Assembly: GCA_028687585.1 (NCBI GenBank)
Contig: JAQTZV010000026.1
Location: 1-64,000 of the forward strand
DNA length: 64,000 nt
Reading direction: 5' to 3'
DNA from: Desulfuromonadaceae bacterium
GTDB taxonomy: Bacteria; Desulfobacterota; Desulfuromonadia; Geobacterales; Pseudopelobacteraceae
In this document: positions 62,333 to 64,000 of the stretch, piece after piece
Layout: the number at the start of each line of letters is the position of its first letter
Numbering within the stretch: position 1 is the stretch's first letter
Notes under the pieces: generated by a model
What the model was told of the DNA's origin: nothing
Seen by the model: the letters and a program-made list of their open reading frames with translations, nothing else
Database searches by the model: none
Position numbers and translations under genes: made by a program

Positions 62333-63112
62333 ATGTCCCGAGTCAAAGACAAAACGATCCTGGTTACCGGAGCTGCCAATGGGTTAGGGAGCGCCACAGC
62401 ACGTCTACTCGCCCGCGAAGGCGCCGTAGTCCTGATGTCCGACATCGATGATGTTGCCGGCAATACGGTTACTGCCGAAATCAACGCTGCAGGCGGACGT
62501 GCCAATTACCTACATCACGATGTCAGCCAGCCAGAGGAATGGGAACGAGTCTTTTCGCAAATCCGGTCTGAGTATAGCCGTCTTGATGTACTGGTCAACA
62601 ATGCCGGCGGCGGCACTTACAACGATATCGAGACCGTCAGCTTCCAGGAATGGCGGCGGGTTATGTCCATTAATCTGGATGCGACATTTCTCGGGACGCA
62701 GTATGCGATTAAATGGATGAAGGAGACCGGTGGCGGCAGCATCATTAATGTGAGTTCCGTTGCTGCTTTTAGTGGTGCACCTAATCTCGCCGCATATTGT
62801 GCCGCCAAGGCGGGTATACATCTACTGTCGAAATCGTCAGCTGTCTATTGTGGCCAGAAAGGCTACAACATTCGCGTCAATTCGATTCATCCCGGACTCA
62901 TTGATACTAAGGCGGGCAAGGAAATGGCGAGGCTTGCAACTGGTCTGCCTACTGATGATCAGGCGATTGCTGCATTCACAGCACTTCATCCAATTGGTCG
63001 AATCGGTACGCCGGACGACATTGCCAATGGCATTCTTTATCTTGCCTCCGATGAATCCAGCTTTGTCACAGGCACTCATCTGATCATTGATGGCGGGTTC
63101 ACGGCCGTTTAA
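62333..63112 (+). CDS. Short-chain dehydrogenase/reductase
   Basis: A 259-residue classical SDR. The NAD(P) motif is VTGAANGLGSA (residues about 10-20), acidic Asp after beta-2 (LMSDIDD) favours NAD over NADP, NNAG is present, and the catalytic triad lies in NVSSVAAF (Ser) and AAYCAAKAG (Tyr, Lys). In acetophenone pathways an NAD-dependent SDR oxidises the secondary alcohol to the ketone; the same role is possible here. The track starts at 62294; the ATG at 62333 after AAGGAGAAAC is preferred. Operator 2 lies upstream. Confidence 0.9.
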   Translation: MSRVKDKTILVTGAANGLGSATARLLAREGAVVLMSDIDDVAGNTVTAEINAAGGRANYLHHDVSQPEEWERVFSQIRSEYSRLDVLVNNAGGGTYNDIETVSFQEWRRVMSINLDATFLGTQYAIKWMKETGGGSIINVSSVAAFSGAPNLAAYCAAKAGIHLLSKSSAVYCGQKGYNIRVNSIHPGLIDTKAGKEMARLATGLPTDDQAIAAFTALHPIGRIGTPDDIANGILYLASDESSFVTGTHLIIDGGFTAV

Positions 63113-63194
63113 CTGCAAGACGACACACGCCACAGCGGTTCCGCTATGGACAGTCTTCTACTTACCGGTTCCGGGTTTATTGAAAGGATACAAC

Positions 63195-64000
63195 ATGGCA
63201 ATTATAGATTTTTTTGATAGGGGTTGGAGGGCTAACCCGAATGGTGTTGCCTACATCATGGGTGAACGCACCTATTCTTTCACAGCGGTACGCGAGCTTT
63301 CCTGCCGTATCGCCAACGGGCTTCTCGCTGAGGGTTTTTCTAAGGAGACCAAAGGTGCTGTCTGGGCAAATAACGATCCAGTGGCATGGACGTGCACCCT
63401 TGGTCTCTGGCGTGCCGGACTGGCCTGGATTCCGGTCAGCCCGCGTGGTTCTGTGGAAGACAACCTTTTCGTAATTAATTCATTCGATTGCGAAGTGCTC
63501 TTCTTCCAGAAATTTTTTGCTCCGATTATTGCTGAGCTGCGCCCGAAGCTGCCAAAAATTAAGTTGTGGGTTTGTATTGACGCAGATCTCCCGGATGCAC
63601 CGGCGCTGGAAACGTGGTGCCGTGTACAGCCGACCAGCGATCCCGCTGTTGATTACCAAATGGATGACATCGTTGTTGTAATGGCAACGGGCGGGACTAC
63701 CGGCATGCCAAAGGGGGTGATGAACACTCATCGCAGCATCCAGACATTCTTGGCTCACTTCATGATTGCATTTTCATATGGCGGTAACGAGCGGCCAGTC
63801 AGCCTTGCAGCGGCTCCAATGACTCATACTTCGGGTTTCGTGAGCATTCCCTGCACCGCACGTGGTGGCACGGTGGTGGTTCTGGAAAAACCTGATCCGG
63901 CCCTGCTTCTCGATGCCATCGCCAAGCATAAAGTCACAGAGTTATTCCTGCCGCCAACAGTTATCTACCGCCTGCTGGAGATGCCGGGCATCGATAAAAT
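63195..64000 (+). CDS. AMP-forming acyl-CoA ligase (truncated by window edge)
   Basis: An open frame without a stop to the end of the window (268 residues visible), therefore missing from the track. It begins MAIIDFFDRGWRANPNGVAYI with AAAGG upstream. The phosphate-binding loop is VVMATGGTTGMPKGVMNTH (near 170), and AAPMTHTSGF (near 212) is the second adenylate-forming motif. The C-terminal half with the acceptor lysine is outside. In context it is the likely beta-keto-acid:CoA ligase (Bal-like) that follows the carboxylase. Confidence 0.9.
   Translation, partial: MAIIDFFDRGWRANPNGVAYIMGERTYSFTAVRELSCRIANGLLAEGFSKETKGAVWANNDPVAWTCTLGLWRAGLAWIPVSPRGSVEDNLFVINSFDCEVLFFQKFFAPIIAELRPKLPKIKLWVCIDADLPDAPALETWCRVQPTSDPAVDYQMDDIVVVMATGGTTGMPKGVMNTHRSIQTFLAHFMIAFSYGGNERPVSLAAAPMTHTSGFVSIPCTARGGTVVVLEKPDPALLLDAIAKHKVTELFLPPTVIYRLLEMPGIDK

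Noticed and set aside
1-64000. CRISPR arrays, rRNA genes or complete tRNA genes
   Set aside because: No regularly spaced direct repeats, no rRNA-like sequence and no complete cloverleaf were seen on either strand.

Overview
The window looks like chromosome of an anaerobic, aromatic- or ketone-degrading bacterium, probably a Desulfobacterota member of the Geobacter type. This rests on gene content (an acetophenone-carboxylase-like cluster, a BbsAB-like thiolase pair, a MoaD/FAD-oxidoreductase pair, sigma-54-like promoters) and is inference; there is no rRNA or complete tRNA to place it. Mid-GC catabolic DNA at both ends brackets a more AT-rich accessory region.

Layout. 1-2.4 kb: tail of an unrecognised gene, then an FAD oxidoreductase and a MoaD-like protein behind a sigma-54-like promoter. 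2.6-3.5 kb: decayed flavodoxin-like gene and an SMR exporter. 3.6-10.7 kb (minus): a five-gene envelope transport operon (DUF1329, DUF1302 barrel, RND/MMPL permease, UspA, Ycf48-like propeller). 11.3-13.8 kb: IS91-family element carrying a tyrosine recombinase. 14.0-15.9 kb (minus): MFS transporter and small exported protein. The two minus-strand operons share the same promoter-like 17-mer and the same inverted repeat at exactly the same spacing, so they are probably one regulon.

16.9-20.7 kb is mostly non-coding but full of stems. Two ungapped 70-nt copies of a two-hairpin motif with compensatory changes lie in it, the second ending just before the rtcB start codon. Two exported or anchored proteins of unknown function sit between the copies. 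Then come rtcB, a HigBA toxin-antitoxin pair and a serine recombinase with its own inverted-repeat sites.

23.6-42.1 kb is a defence island, all minus except the divergent XRE regulator: a PD-(D/E)XK nuclease, then SNF2 helicase with PLD domain, Eco57I-like methylase, AbiEii nucleotidyltransferase, large SIR2 protein, HhH glycosylase-like protein, PLD/zinc-ribbon protein and an unknown 533-residue protein. Start/stop overlaps and short gaps imply one operon from the helicase on. 42.2-51.1 kb is an integrative element backbone (HGGXSTG protein, ParB-like protein, P4/D5-type primase-helicase, excisionase-like protein, integrase) ending at a tRNA-Arg(CCT) 3' fragment that marks its attachment site. 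Its left end is not visible.

51.6-64.0 kb: a TetR-controlled catabolic operon. Five genes match the subunit sizes and families of acetophenone carboxylase (two HyuA-like, one AcxC-like zinc protein, one HyuB-like, one about 31 kDa epsilon-like), followed by DUF35 protein, thiolase, hotdog thioesterase, SDR and an acyl-CoA ligase cut by the window edge. Together they could oxidise a secondary alcohol to a ketone, carboxylate it, activate the beta-keto acid with CoA and cleave it to acetyl-CoA plus an acyl-CoA.
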